Source: Orychophragmus violaceus (taxonomy: Eukaryota > Streptophyta > Magnoliopsida > Brassicales > Brassicaceae). From it: 64,000 bases of DNA. Below, piece by piece: positions 1-9,349 of this stretch (the first letter of the stretch is position 1; each line of letters begins with the position of its first letter). Under the pieces are notes generated by a model. That model was not told the origin of the DNA, made no database searches, and saw nothing but the letters and a program-made list of their open reading frames with translations. The DNA is taken from assembly GCA_030180135.1 (NCBI GenBank), contig CM058239.1:114299318-114363317 (forward strand). Direction: 5' to 3'. Made by a program: the position numbers and the translations under genes.

Positions 1-2
1 TT

Positions 3-645
3 GGTATCGGAATCGACCTATCAGAGCCGGTTAAGAACGAACTAGTCTCTTTTCTCAAACAGAACGTCGACTCCTTCGCCTGGTCTTCAACGGACATGAA
101 AGGGATAAACATCGACGTAACCAGCCATGAGCTGAATGTCGACCCAACCTACAAACCGGTAAGACAGAAACGTCAAAAACTAGGTCCTGAGCGGGCCAAA
201 GCCGTCAATGACGAGGTCGATCGATTATTAAAAATCGGATCGATCAGAGAGGTCAAGTACCCCGACTGGCTCGCAAACCCCGTGGTGGTTAAGAAAAAGA
301 ACGGAAAGTGGAGGGTCTGTGTAGACTTCACGGATCTCAACAAAGCATGTCCAAAGGACAGCTTCCCACTCCCGCACATCGACCGACTGGTCGAGGCCAC
401 CGCTGGACATCAGCTGCTATCCTTTATGGACGCGTTCTCAGGGTACAATCAAATATTGATGAACCCTGAAGACCAAAAAAAGACTTCGTTCATAACAGAT
501 CGAGGCACGTACTGCTACAAAGTCATGCCCTTCGGACTAAAAAACGCGGGAGCAACTTACCAGCGCCTCGTCAACAAGATGTTTTCAGGACTCCTAGGCA
601 AAACCATGGAAGTCTACATCGATGATATGCTGGTAAAATCTTCTA
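3..645 (+). pseudogene. Tat-A reverse transcriptase (truncated at thumb)
   Basis: The frame is open from the window edge, so this is the middle of a polyprotein and the first ATG (96) is not a start. The RT fingers and palm are clear: KKKNGKWRVCVDFTDLNK, then SFMDAFSGYNQI, then the catalytic YIDDML near 615-632 with two of the active-site aspartates. After YIDDMLVKS the frame breaks at about 645. Comparison with the Tat-B copy shows that about 34 codons of the thumb are missing and that coding resumes in another frame at 646. The enzyme would copy retrotransposon RNA into cDNA in cytoplasmic particles, but this copy cannot be full length. Confidence 0.9.
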
Positions 646-2477
646 GGAGAGTTCCTCGGTTACTTGGTAACCGAAAGAGGGATCGAAGCGAACCCCAAAC
701 AGATCGCAACGTTCATAGAGATGAAATCTCCCAGAACGACGCGAGAAGTCCAGCGCCTAACCGGCAAAATAGCTGCTCTGAATCGCTTCATCTTAAGGTC
801 GACTGATAAATGTCTACCCTTCTATCACTTGCTAAAAGCAAACAAAAAGTTCCTCTGGGACGAAAAGTGCGAAGAGGCATTCACTCAGCTTAAAGCTTAC
901 TTAAGCGAACCACCCATACTGGCGAAACCAAGAGAAGGAGAACCCCTTTACCTCTACCTAGCTGTCTCGACGGCAGCAGTAAGTGGAGTTCTGGTTCGCG
1001 AGGAACAAAACGAACAACGGCCGGTGTATTACATCAGTAAGACTTTGATCGATGCTGAAACCAGATACCCCGCCATGGAAAAACTCGCCTTAGCGCTAGT
1101 AACATCGGCTCGGAAACTCCGACCATACTTTCAATTGCACTCGATCATAGTGTTGACCTCTCAGCCACTGAGAACCATCCTTCACAGTCCAAGCCAATCA
1201 GGTCGATTGGTCAAATGGGCTATCGAACTTAGCGAGTACGACATTGAATACAAAGCTCGAACATGCCTAAAAGCACAAGTACTGGCAGATTTCATAATCG
1301 AGCTCCCTCCGACTATAGAACTCGACCCGACTTCGGCCCAAAGGTGGAAACTCTACGTCGATGGAGCTTCCTCAAGGCAAGGGTCCGGAGTCGGAGTGAA
1401 ATTAGTCTCCCCAACGGGTGAAGTACTAGAACAATCATTTAGATTGGGCTTCGTCACATCGAATAACGAGGCAAAATATGAAGCGTTAATAGCCGGGCTC
1501 AGACTCGCGATAGCCATAGGAGCCCGGGAAGTAAGCGCCTTCAGCGATTCCCAACTAGTCACAAGCCAATATCACGGCGACTACGAGGCCAAAGACGAAC
1601 GAATGGAAGCATACCTACGGGTAGTCCATACATTGGCCGAACAGATCGAATTCTTCGATCTAACACGAATCCCACGAGGTGAAAACACCGCAGCCGATGC
1701 GTTAGCCGCATTAGCATCGACATCAGATCCTAACCTCAAAAGGATCATACCAGTCGAAGGGATAGAAAAACCAAGCATCGACATAGCCCTCAAAGCCCTG
1801 TCCTTGAAAGAGTACGGGCCCGCTGTGAAGGACGATGTCAAGCACAAAGAAAGTCCTGGGGGCACTAGTAGTGACATCATCGAGATTGATGATGATCTCG
1901 ATCCTAGAAACGCCGTGTACGCCGCGAACGTCCCCGACGGACCAATTCAAACCGCATCCACTAGTCAGGGACCTGAGCCTAACAACGACGAAGATTGGAG
2001 AACTCCGATCATCCGATACATCACAAACGGCGAAGTTCCCGATGACAAATGGGAGGCGCGGAAACTTAAAACACAGAGCGCAAGGTACTGTGTCACACAA
2101 GGAGAGCTCTTTAAAAGGAGCCTCTCCGGACCTTATCTTAAATGCCTTGACAAAAGGCAAGCCCTAACCGTGATTACACAAACACATGACGGATCCTGCG
2201 GAAGCCATTCCGGAGGACGAGCATTGGCCGTACGAATCAAAAGGCAAGGCTACTATTGGCCGACAATGGCCACCGAATGCGAATCTTTCTCCAACAAGTG
2301 CGATAAATGCCAAAAGCATGCCCCAATTATCCACCAAGCGTCGGAGAAACTCTCCTCTATCTCATCACCATACCCATTCATGCGATGGGGAATGGACATC
2401 GTGGGACCGCTGGTCGCATCTGGCAAAAAGAAAGCCACACACCTGCTGGTGATGACGGACTACTTCACCAAGTGGAT
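646..2477 (+). pseudogene. Tat-A RNase H, archaeal-type RNase H and integrase N-terminal half
   Basis: Homology starts at GEFLGYLVTERG (646), just before the first ATG at 664. Domains in order: end of the RT thumb; Ty3-type RNase H (about 880-1300); archaeal-type RNase H starting at WKLYVDGASS (about 1345) through SNNEAKYEALIAGL and AADALAALAS; a linker rich in Asp; the integrase HHCC zinc-binding domain (about 2185-2330, H..CGSHSGG..CDKCQKH); and the first catalytic aspartate of the integrase core in MDIVGPL (about 2393). Coding is cut within FTKWI at 2477, where Ath-1 is inserted. The open frame that runs past 2477 to 2595 is LTR sequence of Ath-1, not integrase. Confidence 0.9.
2473..2477. 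repeat. Left target-site duplication of Ath-1 (TGGAT)
   Basis: TGGAT at 2473-2477 abuts the first LTR base (2478) and recurs at 19712-19716 directly after the last LTR base (19711). Removing one copy together with the insert restores a continuous integrase frame, which confirms the insertion point. Confidence 0.95.
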
Positions 2478-3650
2478 TGATATACCATGGATTTTAGGGA
2501 TTTTAACCATGGTATATGTGTTATTTATCGAGTCTTTTACTATGTTTTGGAGTCTTTTCAGGTGTTTTACAGGTTTAAGGTCATCTGGAGCCTAATTGGA
2601 CGTTTTGGGAGCATTTGGAGCAATTCTGCACTATTTAGAGATCTCACAGAGTGCACTGGCTGTGTTTTCGCAGTGCAACGATCGTTGCAGTTCTGCACTA
2701 GGTCGACGCAGTTCTGCGCCCAAAAATCTGCATTTTGGAGAAATTACAGTTTTTGCCCAGAAACTTCCCAGACTTGCAAAAAGGCCCCAGCCGACTTTAG
2801 ACCAATATATTAGGGTTTTTAAGCCATTGTTTAGGCTACGCTTTCATTAAGTCTTATTTTATTTTAGAGAGAGTTAGGGGCTGATCCTGCTCTCGAGAGA
2901 GAGAGGATTTTGAACCCCAGTTCTTTGTTTTATTTTATGATATTTGGTTTTCTATTCAAGATGTTTTCTGTTTCGATGATTATATCTGAGTAGATTACCT
3001 GTTAAGTTTAGGGATTCTCATTAGGGATTTCATGGAGTTATAGTTTAATTAATCAGTAGGGATTCATATCTGCTAATTCTTTGTTTAGGTTGTTCTTAAT
3101 GCTTAATCTGAACTGGCCACTTAGATTAATGATGTTAGGCTGATTAATGCAGCGGAAGTTGGTTAATTTAGCTAGAAAGAACCTAGATAAGCAATTTAAC
3201 TTCTCGCAAACGAAAGTTTGGTTTAATTAGATTGTGAACATATCAAACTTGGAATTAAAGCTGGTTTAATCTGTTAGTTCTCGCAAACGAAAGTTTGGTT
3301 TGCTGCACTTAGACTTAGAGAATTCTCGCAAAGGAATTTGGTTAATTCTATATCTGTGTTTGAGTTCTAGAACAATTTCTGATTGGATTTCGACTGATTG
3401 ATTGCTTGTGTTCCTGATTTCCTGAGACCTCCCTAGACTTAACGCTTCGCTTCCTTGCTCACAAACTCGCCTGCTACTGATTTACTTTTCTGCTCTGCTT
3501 TTAGTTTAATCACCTTTGCTTTCTCCTAGTTTAATCTTTTCTGTTCTTATCTATCGTTGACCGGAGTCCCTGTGGATTCGATACCCTAAGTACTACAATT
3601 ACATCACTGTGCACTTGCAGTTAGATATAGGATTAAAACTCGACCTATCA
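2478..3650 (+). repeat. Ath-1 5' LTR
   Basis: The LTR starts TGATATACC, ends CGACCTATCA and is 1173 bp long. The first 40 bp fold into a terminal stem (ATATACCATGG at 2480-2490 with CCATGGTATAT at 2507-2517). A CGATCG palindrome (2675-2688) with a weaker partner 21 bp on lies about 117 bp upstream of a TATA-like stretch (about 2804-2812). Further in are three short hairpins with GNRA loops (3207-3220, 3284-3297, 3329-3340). These features recur in Ath-2. Confidence 0.93.
2675..2709. repeat. Paired CGAYCG palindrome module in Ath-1 5' LTR
   Basis: GCAACGATCGTTGC at 2675-2688 is a perfect 14-bp palindrome. A degenerate partner (core AGGTCG at 2700-2705) follows with core-to-core spacing of 21 bp. 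TTTTCGCA lies just upstream and TTCTGCGCC downstream. The same pair recurs in the 3' LTR at 6664-6698. Confidence 0.7.
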
Positions 3651-3656
3651 AGTTTT

Positions 3657-3673
3657 TGGCGCCGTTGCCGGGG
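3657..3673 (+). other. Ath-1 primer binding site (tRNA-Asp)
   Basis: TGGCGCCGTTGCCGGGG lies six bases after the LTR end. It is the exact complement of the last 17 nt of plant tRNA-Asp(GUC), including the CCA tail. Athila-type elements use this primer. Confidence 0.93.
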
Positions 3674-3784
3674 ACTCTTTTGAGTCTTCAATAGATTTGA
3701 ACTTAGGGTTTAGACTAGGTTTTTCGTTTTTATTTTTTGCTACTAATTTTTTTTTTTCTGTTCTTGCGTTTCAGGTACGCCTGT

Positions 3785-3868
3785 AATCGCCTTGCTTCGA
3801 TCGACACTGTCCTGTGTGTCGATCGTTGCATTGATCGACGCTACTCTGCATCGATCGACACAGTGCGA
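3785..3868. repeat. Four CGATCG palindromes just upstream of the Ath-1 ORF start
   Basis: Two back-to-back pairs: GCTTCGATCGACAC (3794-3807) with GTGTCGATCGTTGC (3816-3829), then a site at 3828-3841 with GCATCGATCGACAC (3848-3861). Spacings are 22 and 20 bp. The block opens with AATCGCCT and closes with TGCGAAA, and the ATG at 3876 follows 7 bp later. Confidence 0.8.
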
Positions 3869-3875
3869 AAGAATC

Positions 3876-5129
3876 ATGGGAATGATGGAACGGATGTTGG
3901 AAAATCAGCAGAATAACTCGTTCTGCAGAGGCTATGGTTCCTATTCATTCACCAGAGATTATGAATCTCCATTATATCAGCATGTTCCTCCTCACAATAC
4001 ACAGTCTAATAAGCTGATAAGCATGATGGAGCAGTTACTGGAAAGACAGGAAGAGGAGAGGAACTACATAAATGGTTCTGGGTTTCAGGGAAACATGTAT
4101 GGATCACCCTCCTATCAGGCACCTCCTGCTGCTAATGCTTATGAGAGCAAGATGGAATCCATGATGGAGCAGCTGCTAGAGGATCAGACTAAGGCTGCTA
4201 TGGACTTCGACAGGAAGCTGGACGCTATACATGAAAATCTGAATGGGAAGTTTGAATACTTGAGCACACATTTGAAGAAGCTAGATGTCGAAGTTCAACA
4301 AACAGCTGGAGCAATACAAAGGCATAATGAAGCTAGGAAAGCTGAACAATACAAATCCATCAAAGCTGTGACCTTAGGGGATGAGATTGAGTTGCTAGGT
4401 GAAGAAGAGAGCATAATCTCGGATTTTTTGGATGAATATTGTCTGTCTGAGACATGCATCGATCGACACCCTCTTAGTGTCGATCGACACGCCGTTCTGA
4501 CGGCAATTTTGAGTTCTTACGACAAAGAGAATCGCCTTGCATCGATCGACACACATCATGCAACGATCGACACAAAACGCAGACATGACCAGAAACCTGC
4601 AACAGTACCAGAACGAGTGTATAAGCCCCCTGTGCCATATCCTAAGGTTCCTAAACCTTCCAAACAAGAGCTAGAAGTGGCTAACTGCGTGAAAGTGATG
4701 GATAAGAAGGTGAATAGAACACCACCAGTTGAAACTTCGCGAGTTCATGCAAAGAAGATGATCTCCACTGATGATCATCTGAAAGAAGAAGTTCAGATTG
4801 GTGGAATTACAGTATCTGATAGTGGAAAGAAGAAGATGGCGGTTCCTCTTGAACCTGCTCTAACATCTTCAGTACCTACATCTGCTCATAAGCAGAAAGC
4901 TCCAGATATCAGATATACGTCAAAGGTAAGGTACAAATCACCTAAGCGTAAACCTTCTGATCACATTGTTTTGAATGCAGGAAAACGCAGTAGACCGCCC
5001 AAGCTTCGCTCCCGCCCTGATTCTGATTTCTCTTTCCTTGGGAAGCCTCATGATCATAATGCCTATACACCTCCTTGGATGAAGAGATACTCACAGAGAC
5101 ATTCAAAGTCTCTGTTGAAACCGCCTTGA
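3876..5129 (+). CDS. Ath-1 ORF, coiled-coil protein of unknown function
   Basis: The frame is open from 3792, but the first ATG is at 3876, giving about 417 residues. No enzyme motif is visible. The N-terminal third carries three spaced copies of a short MMEQLLE-type heptad segment (about residues 2-10, 49-57, 91-99), suggesting a coiled coil. The C-terminal half is basic and proline-rich and ends AYTPPWMKRYSQRHSKSL, a tail nearly identical in Ath-2. It may occupy the gag position, but I see no CCHC knuckle. Two palindrome modules lie inside the frame and are read as IDRHP/VDRHA and SIDTHH/TIDT peptides. Function unknown. Confidence 0.7.
   Translation: MGMMERMLENQQNNSFCRGYGSYSFTRDYESPLYQHVPPHNTQSNKLISMMEQLLERQEEERNYINGSGFQGNMYGSPSYQAPPAANAYESKMESMMEQLLEDQTKAAMDFDRKLDAIHENLNGKFEYLSTHLKKLDVEVQQTAGAIQRHNEARKAEQYKSIKAVTLGDEIELLGEEESIISDFLDEYCLSETCIDRHPLSVDRHAVLTAILSSYDKENRLASIDTHHATIDTKRRHDQKPATVPERVYKPPVPYPKVPKPSKQELEVANCVKVMDKKVNRTPPVETSRVHAKKMISTDDHLKEEVQIGGITVSDSGKKKMAVPLEPALTSSVPTSAHKQKAPDIRYTSKVRYKSPKRKPSDHIVLNAGKRSRPPKLRSRPDSDFSFLGKPHDHNAYTPPWMKRYSQRHSKSLLKPP
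4456..4573. repeat. Two paired CGATCG modules inside the Ath-1 ORF
   Basis: Pair one: GCATCGATCGACAC 4456-4469 and GTGTCGATCGACAC 4477-4490. Pair two: GCATCGATCGACAC 4539-4552 and GCAACGATCGACAC 4560-4573, preceded by AATCGCCT. Both pairs have start-to-start spacing of 21 bp, a multiple of three, so the reading frame is kept. Confidence 0.85.
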
Positions 5130-6452
5130 ATCAAATCTCTTCTAATAGTCAAGCTAATGACTAAAAACAAGCGCTGAGTGGGAGGCAACCCACTATTAGG
5201 TTCGTTTTAGTTTTCATTTTTCGTTTTTATTTTTGGTGTTTTGATTTTCTGTTTAAGTGTGTTCAGAGCTGAGGGAAATAGGAATAATCGCATTGCATCG
5301 ATCGACACACATTGTGCATCGGTCGATGCAATCGCGATTTACAGTTTAACGAATTGATTGCGGTTCAGACATCGGTTATCTACATAACCGCGAGCGATAA
5401 TCGCCTTGCATCGATCGACACCCTTGGGCATCGATCGACGCAGGGCAACGACAGGTAAGTATTCTGCAACTTTTCGGATTGTTTCAAATTTGATTATTAT
5501 TCTCACCGAGCTCATGCCTTGGTTACACTGGGGACAGTGTAGTTTAAGTGTGGGGGAGGAAGCTACTGACGCACGCTTTTGTTTTCTTAGTTTTTCAAAA
5601 TTTGTTTTATTGAGTCAAAATTTGTATGAAACTATGATTTTTCGAGGAAAATTTTCGCTTGAACATGAACTAAGCGACCATTGGACGGACTTGCAGAGCC
5701 TCTATGACTGTTAGAAAACTCAGACACGGATCAACCTACTGAGGACACCCACATCACTTCAGGTATCAGAGGATCCTTTTACTGACTTCAACTTTAATAC
5801 TGACTTAGATTTCTCACCTAAGGGCTTGGTATACTTTGTGTCGGATTCCCTTGTTAGTTCTGACACAGCCTGTCAACCTATCCTATTTAGTTCCCTTCTC
5901 CCCTTCCATAAAGTAAAAAAAAAAAAAAAAGATAATAAACTGAGGATGAGTTAGTAACTCCGAAGTGGTCATGGGAATAGTAGCAAACACTATTATCTCT
6001 TATGCGATCCATGGAATATGTCCAAAGTACACCCCTTAACGGGAAGAACACTGATAAAAAAAAATAAAATGATACCCAATGTGGGAAAAATCAGTTGTTA
6101 AGGAAGGGAAAGAGAAGAAAGGGACTAGAGAAAGATAGTATGGTGGTCTAGAGCTGATAAAGTAAGAATCCATGTGCCCTTTGATCGATACTCCTTAGGT
6201 GAGACCGCACTTAAATACTTGCAGAAGTCAGTAGGGTGAATTTGAATGCTTGAATGTGATTGTGGAGTTTACTTAGGACAGTTGCTAAGTGTGGGGGAAG
6301 TACATATTGGTCTTGAGTTCTGTAGGAAAGTTTTCAGTGGCTTACTAAGTGAATGTGATTGTGAAAATTCCTAGGACGAAATGAGTTTCTGTGTTTTCAA
6401 ACTTCTTTTCTTATGCTTTGGTTCTTTACTTGCTTGAGGACAAGCAAGAGCT
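5130..6452 (+). other. Ath-1 3' untranslated internal region
   Basis: No credible coding sequence. It holds the motif around GCGCTGAGTGGGAGGCAACC (5171-5190) shared with Ath-2, two paired palindrome modules (5286-5339, 5398-5446), an A-run near 5917, and two extra copies of the polypurine tract, AAGTGTGGGGGAGGA (5546-5560) and AAGTGTGGGGGAAG (6287-6300). Confidence 0.75.
5286..5446. repeat. Two paired CGATCG modules downstream of the Ath-1 ORF
   Basis: GCATCGATCGACAC (5295-5308) with GCATCGGTCGATGC (5316-5329), bounded by AATCGC and ATCGCGATT, forms a near-symmetrical module. The second is GCATCGATCGACAC (5408-5421) with GCATCGATCGACGC (5428-5441), preceded by AATCGCC. Spacings are 21 and 20 bp. 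Confidence 0.85.
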
Positions 6453-6466
6453 AAGTGTGGGGGAGG
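6453..6466 (+). other. Ath-1 polypurine tract
   Basis: AAGTGTGGGGGAGG directly abuts the 3' LTR, the expected position for the plus-strand primer. Confidence 0.9.
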
Positions 6467-7135
6467 TTATATACCATGGATTTTAGGGATTTTAACCATG
6501 GTATATGTGTTATTTATCGAGTCTTTTACTATGTTTTGGAGTCTTTTCAGGTGTTTTACAGGTTTAAGGACATCTGGAGCCTAATTGGACGTTTTGGGAG
6601 CATTTGGAGCAATTCTGCACTATTTAGAGATCTCACAGAGTGCACTGGCTGTGTTTTCGCAGTGCAACGATCGTTGCAGTTCTGCACTAGGTCGACGCAG
6701 TTCTGCGCCCAAAAATCTGCATTTTGGAGAAATTACAGTTTTTGCCCAGAAACTTCCCAGACTTGCAAAAAGGCCCCCAACCGACTTTAGACCAATATAT
6801 TAGGGTTTTTAAGCCATTGTTTAGGCTACGCTTTCATTAAGTATTATTTTATTTCAGAGAGAGTTAGGGGCTGATCCTGCTCTCGAGAGAGAGAGGATTT
6901 TGAACCCAAGTTCTTTGTTTTATTTTATGATATTTGGTTTTCTATTCAAGATGTTTTCTGTTTCGATGATTATATCTGAGTAGATTACCTGTTAAGTTTA
7001 GGGATTCTCATTAGGGATTTCATGGAGTTATAGTTTAATTAATCAGTAGGGATTCATATCTGCTAGTTCTTTGTTTAGGTTGTTCTTAATGCTTAATCTG
7101 AACTGGCCACTTAGATTATGATGTTAGGCTGATTA
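6467..7135 (+). repeat. Ath-1 3' LTR, first part
   Basis: It matches 2478 onward of the 5' LTR with few differences. It starts TTATATACC where the 5' LTR has TGATATACC. The copy is cut at 7135 by Cop-1, within GGCTGATTAATGC. GATTA at 7131-7135 is the left target duplication of Cop-1. Confidence 0.93.
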
Positions 7136-7861
7136 TGTTGGAACTTGGAGCCAATTCTACCGTATTCAGAATCCTCGCGAGTTCCAGATAGCCTAGGATC
7201 TAGGGTCTAGTTAATTGAATCACTGATGGATCTAGCGTTTACCTTGTTCTGGCAGCGGAATAGGGTCAGATAAACGAGATCTCTGGAGCGCCTCAGATGC
7301 TGCGCCTCTACTGTTCAGTCCACACGCACACAAGCTGGAATCCGCCGGGATGCTAGTACCGGGACTCGGATCTCCCTGGGAACTGAGTTTCTCTGAGGTT
7401 TCTGTGTTTTCTCACTGAAAAAAACACTCTGGGCGGCGCAGAACCAACAACCTTAGGTCGAGATATAAAACGTGTTTATATACTGACCTCGAGGTGAACC
7501 GAAACATCAGTTTCGGTTTCGCCATTGTGTCGACCGACACACTTATTGGTGTCGATCGTCACACGTCCTGTATCGACCGACGCACCCAATGGTGTCGATC
7601 GATACACCCCTTTGAAACTTATATTCGATCTGTATCCAATACATATCGATCAGACCATATGCCAATGATCAATTCCCATGCAGAGTATATCCAACTTGCT
7701 TAGGTGTGTGACCCTGTAGGTTCACACGATACTGGAAACGAGTTACAACTCATTTGTCATAATTGGTTTCTAGCAAAACATTATGATTACCCAGTATCAC
7801 ATGAATTGTCCGATCTCGTCAATACAACTATCTCTAGAGTGAGTACAATGTGATTTCAGGA
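7136..7861 (-). repeat. Cop-1 3' LTR (left), truncated
   Basis: It aligns to 18464-19189 with few differences. The last 14 bases, present in the right copy as CATAATCTCAACA, are replaced here by Cop-2 LTR sequence starting within GGATCAGGC. It contains the four-site palindrome array at 7527-7605. Confidence 0.9.
7527..7605. repeat. Four phased CGAYCG palindromes in Cop-1 left LTR
   Basis: Sites start at 7527 (GTGTCGACCGACAC), 7549 (GTGTCGATCGTCAC), 7570 (GTATCGACCGACGC) and 7592 (GTGTCGATCGATAC). Spacings are 22, 21 and 22 bp. TTTCGCC precedes the first site. Confidence 0.88.
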
Positions 7862-8294
7862 TCAGGCTGCTAGACCAAGCTGGAACCACAGAGAGAGAGA
7901 GGACGGCCAGACCTAATAAAATCGCAGGAGCTATGTTTCTGGCGCCTCCCCTCTTCCTTATATGGGCCCAAGTAATTAAACTAATGGCCTATTAGGCATT
8001 TGGGCCCAAGACCCCAATCAGACAAAAGCCTGTATTTTGTCTGGCCCAATTCTCTGTGCAAATACAGTAAATGCCTTGCATCTTACCGTATTAATTCCAT
8101 TTTAACTTTCCCGTTAGCTATGGTGTGTGACCCTTAGGGATCATACAATACTGGTAATAAGTCCTAAACTTATAGATCATGAGCGGGCTCTAGCAAGTCA
8201 TCATGATCACCCAGTATTTTATGACTTATGTCTGATCTCGACACTTATCATACTTTCTAGAGATAGTACAGTAGATTTCAGGACATTCCCAACA
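7859..8294 (-). repeat. Cop-2 3' LTR (left), truncated
   Basis: It equals 14338-14773 base for base apart from two substitutions and ends ACATTCCCAACA. The 205 bp that begin the right LTR (14133-14337) are absent. Confidence 0.92.
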
Positions 8295-8306
8295 ATCTCC
8301 CACTTG
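8295..8306 (-). other. Cop-2 polypurine tract
   Basis: ATCTCCCACTTG on the plus strand reads CAAGTGGGAGAT on the element strand, directly against the LTR. This is the usual Ty1/copia polypurine form. Confidence 0.85.
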
Positions 8307-9349
8307 TACTGGAATCCTACATTCCCTAATCCTTTTGTCTCAATATCTCGATCTGACATAAGGCAAGATGCGTGTCATTCTTATATAGCCAGACCATGTT
8401 CATCGGACCAGATTTGATACTGACAATGCAAACGACTTGGGCAAGTCCGTTTGGGAGTGGCCACTCTCTTACCAGCTATCAAGTCTCCGATTGGCCTAGA
8501 GATATTACCTCCGTTAAACGGCAGGGACAAATTCCATCTTGTTCCATCACTATGAACTACACACTTCATAATACACCCAACCAAGGTCCTTATAGCTCCC
8601 AGTTACGAAACAGCGTTAGACAATGATCAAAGCGCATCAATCCATGTGCAGCCACATGCATGCGAACTCAGGTCTAAGGACTATACTCTATAGTCGTATA
8701 TGAGAACCTCTTATGACACAGATATTAATATCTTGTAGAGTTCTCATCAGCGGGCCATGTCCGGTCATATGCTCCCCTACATATACCTATGTGTCGACTT
8801 TGATGCTGCGCATCTATGACCCCTCGAAACTTGGTCATAAGTCTCAACACAATCTAGTCTCAAGTGGTTGTTGGTGTTCCAATTTCAACAACCTTCGACT
8901 ATGGACACTATGATTTATGTCATTTCGTTAAATATGGGGTTTCAGGATCAAGTCTACTCATGTACTTTGATGGCCCATATATAATGACATGAATCATTTT
9001 GGAACGATTATTTATATCACAGTTAAAATAATCCAGAAATCATAGATTTCATAAACATAAAATATTATGTTTTCATGAACCTTTCAAAACAACTAAATAA
9101 AGCCCTTTACAAACTCCCACTGAAATTAAGACTACATCTTAATTTCACTTATCCTACAGCTACAGTCCGCGACTCGTGCTTAGGCCTAAGGAGTGGCTTC
9201 GTTAATAGATTAGCAACGTTCTCATTCGTTGAAACTTGCTGATCTACTTAACACCTCTGTCATTTATCTCACGGAATAGGTTATACCTACCCTCAAGGTG
9301 TTTGGACCTCTGATGTGCAGCTAGTCTCATCTATGCTGGGAATCACATC
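8307..9349 (-). other. Cop-2 3' untranslated region and decayed pol end
   Basis: No intact reading frame. A second polypurine-like stretch (minus strand, near 9113-9123) suggests rearranged 3' sequence. Nothing else is recognisable. Confidence 0.5.

Noticed and set aside
173..410. Minus-strand frames opposite Tat pol (also 1353-1880, 26243-26614, 27518-28287)
   Set aside because: Mirror frames of strongly biased RT/RNase H/integrase coding sequence with no domain of their own.
1..2477. Endogenous plant pararetrovirus
   Set aside because: RT is followed by a double RNase H and an integrase with HHCC and DDE motifs and flanked by LTRs; this is Ty3/gypsy. No movement or coat protein motifs were seen.
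2478..2850. Overlapping frames at the start of the Athila-like LTR (repeated at 6455-6803)
   Set aside because: They are inside an LTR, repeat with it, and have no recognisable protein; the frame fused to Tat-A integrase at 2477 is an insertion artefact.
2675..5441. Regularly spaced palindromes considered as a CRISPR array
   Set aside because: Plant transposon context, spacers of only 6-9 bp, no constant repeat and no cas genes.
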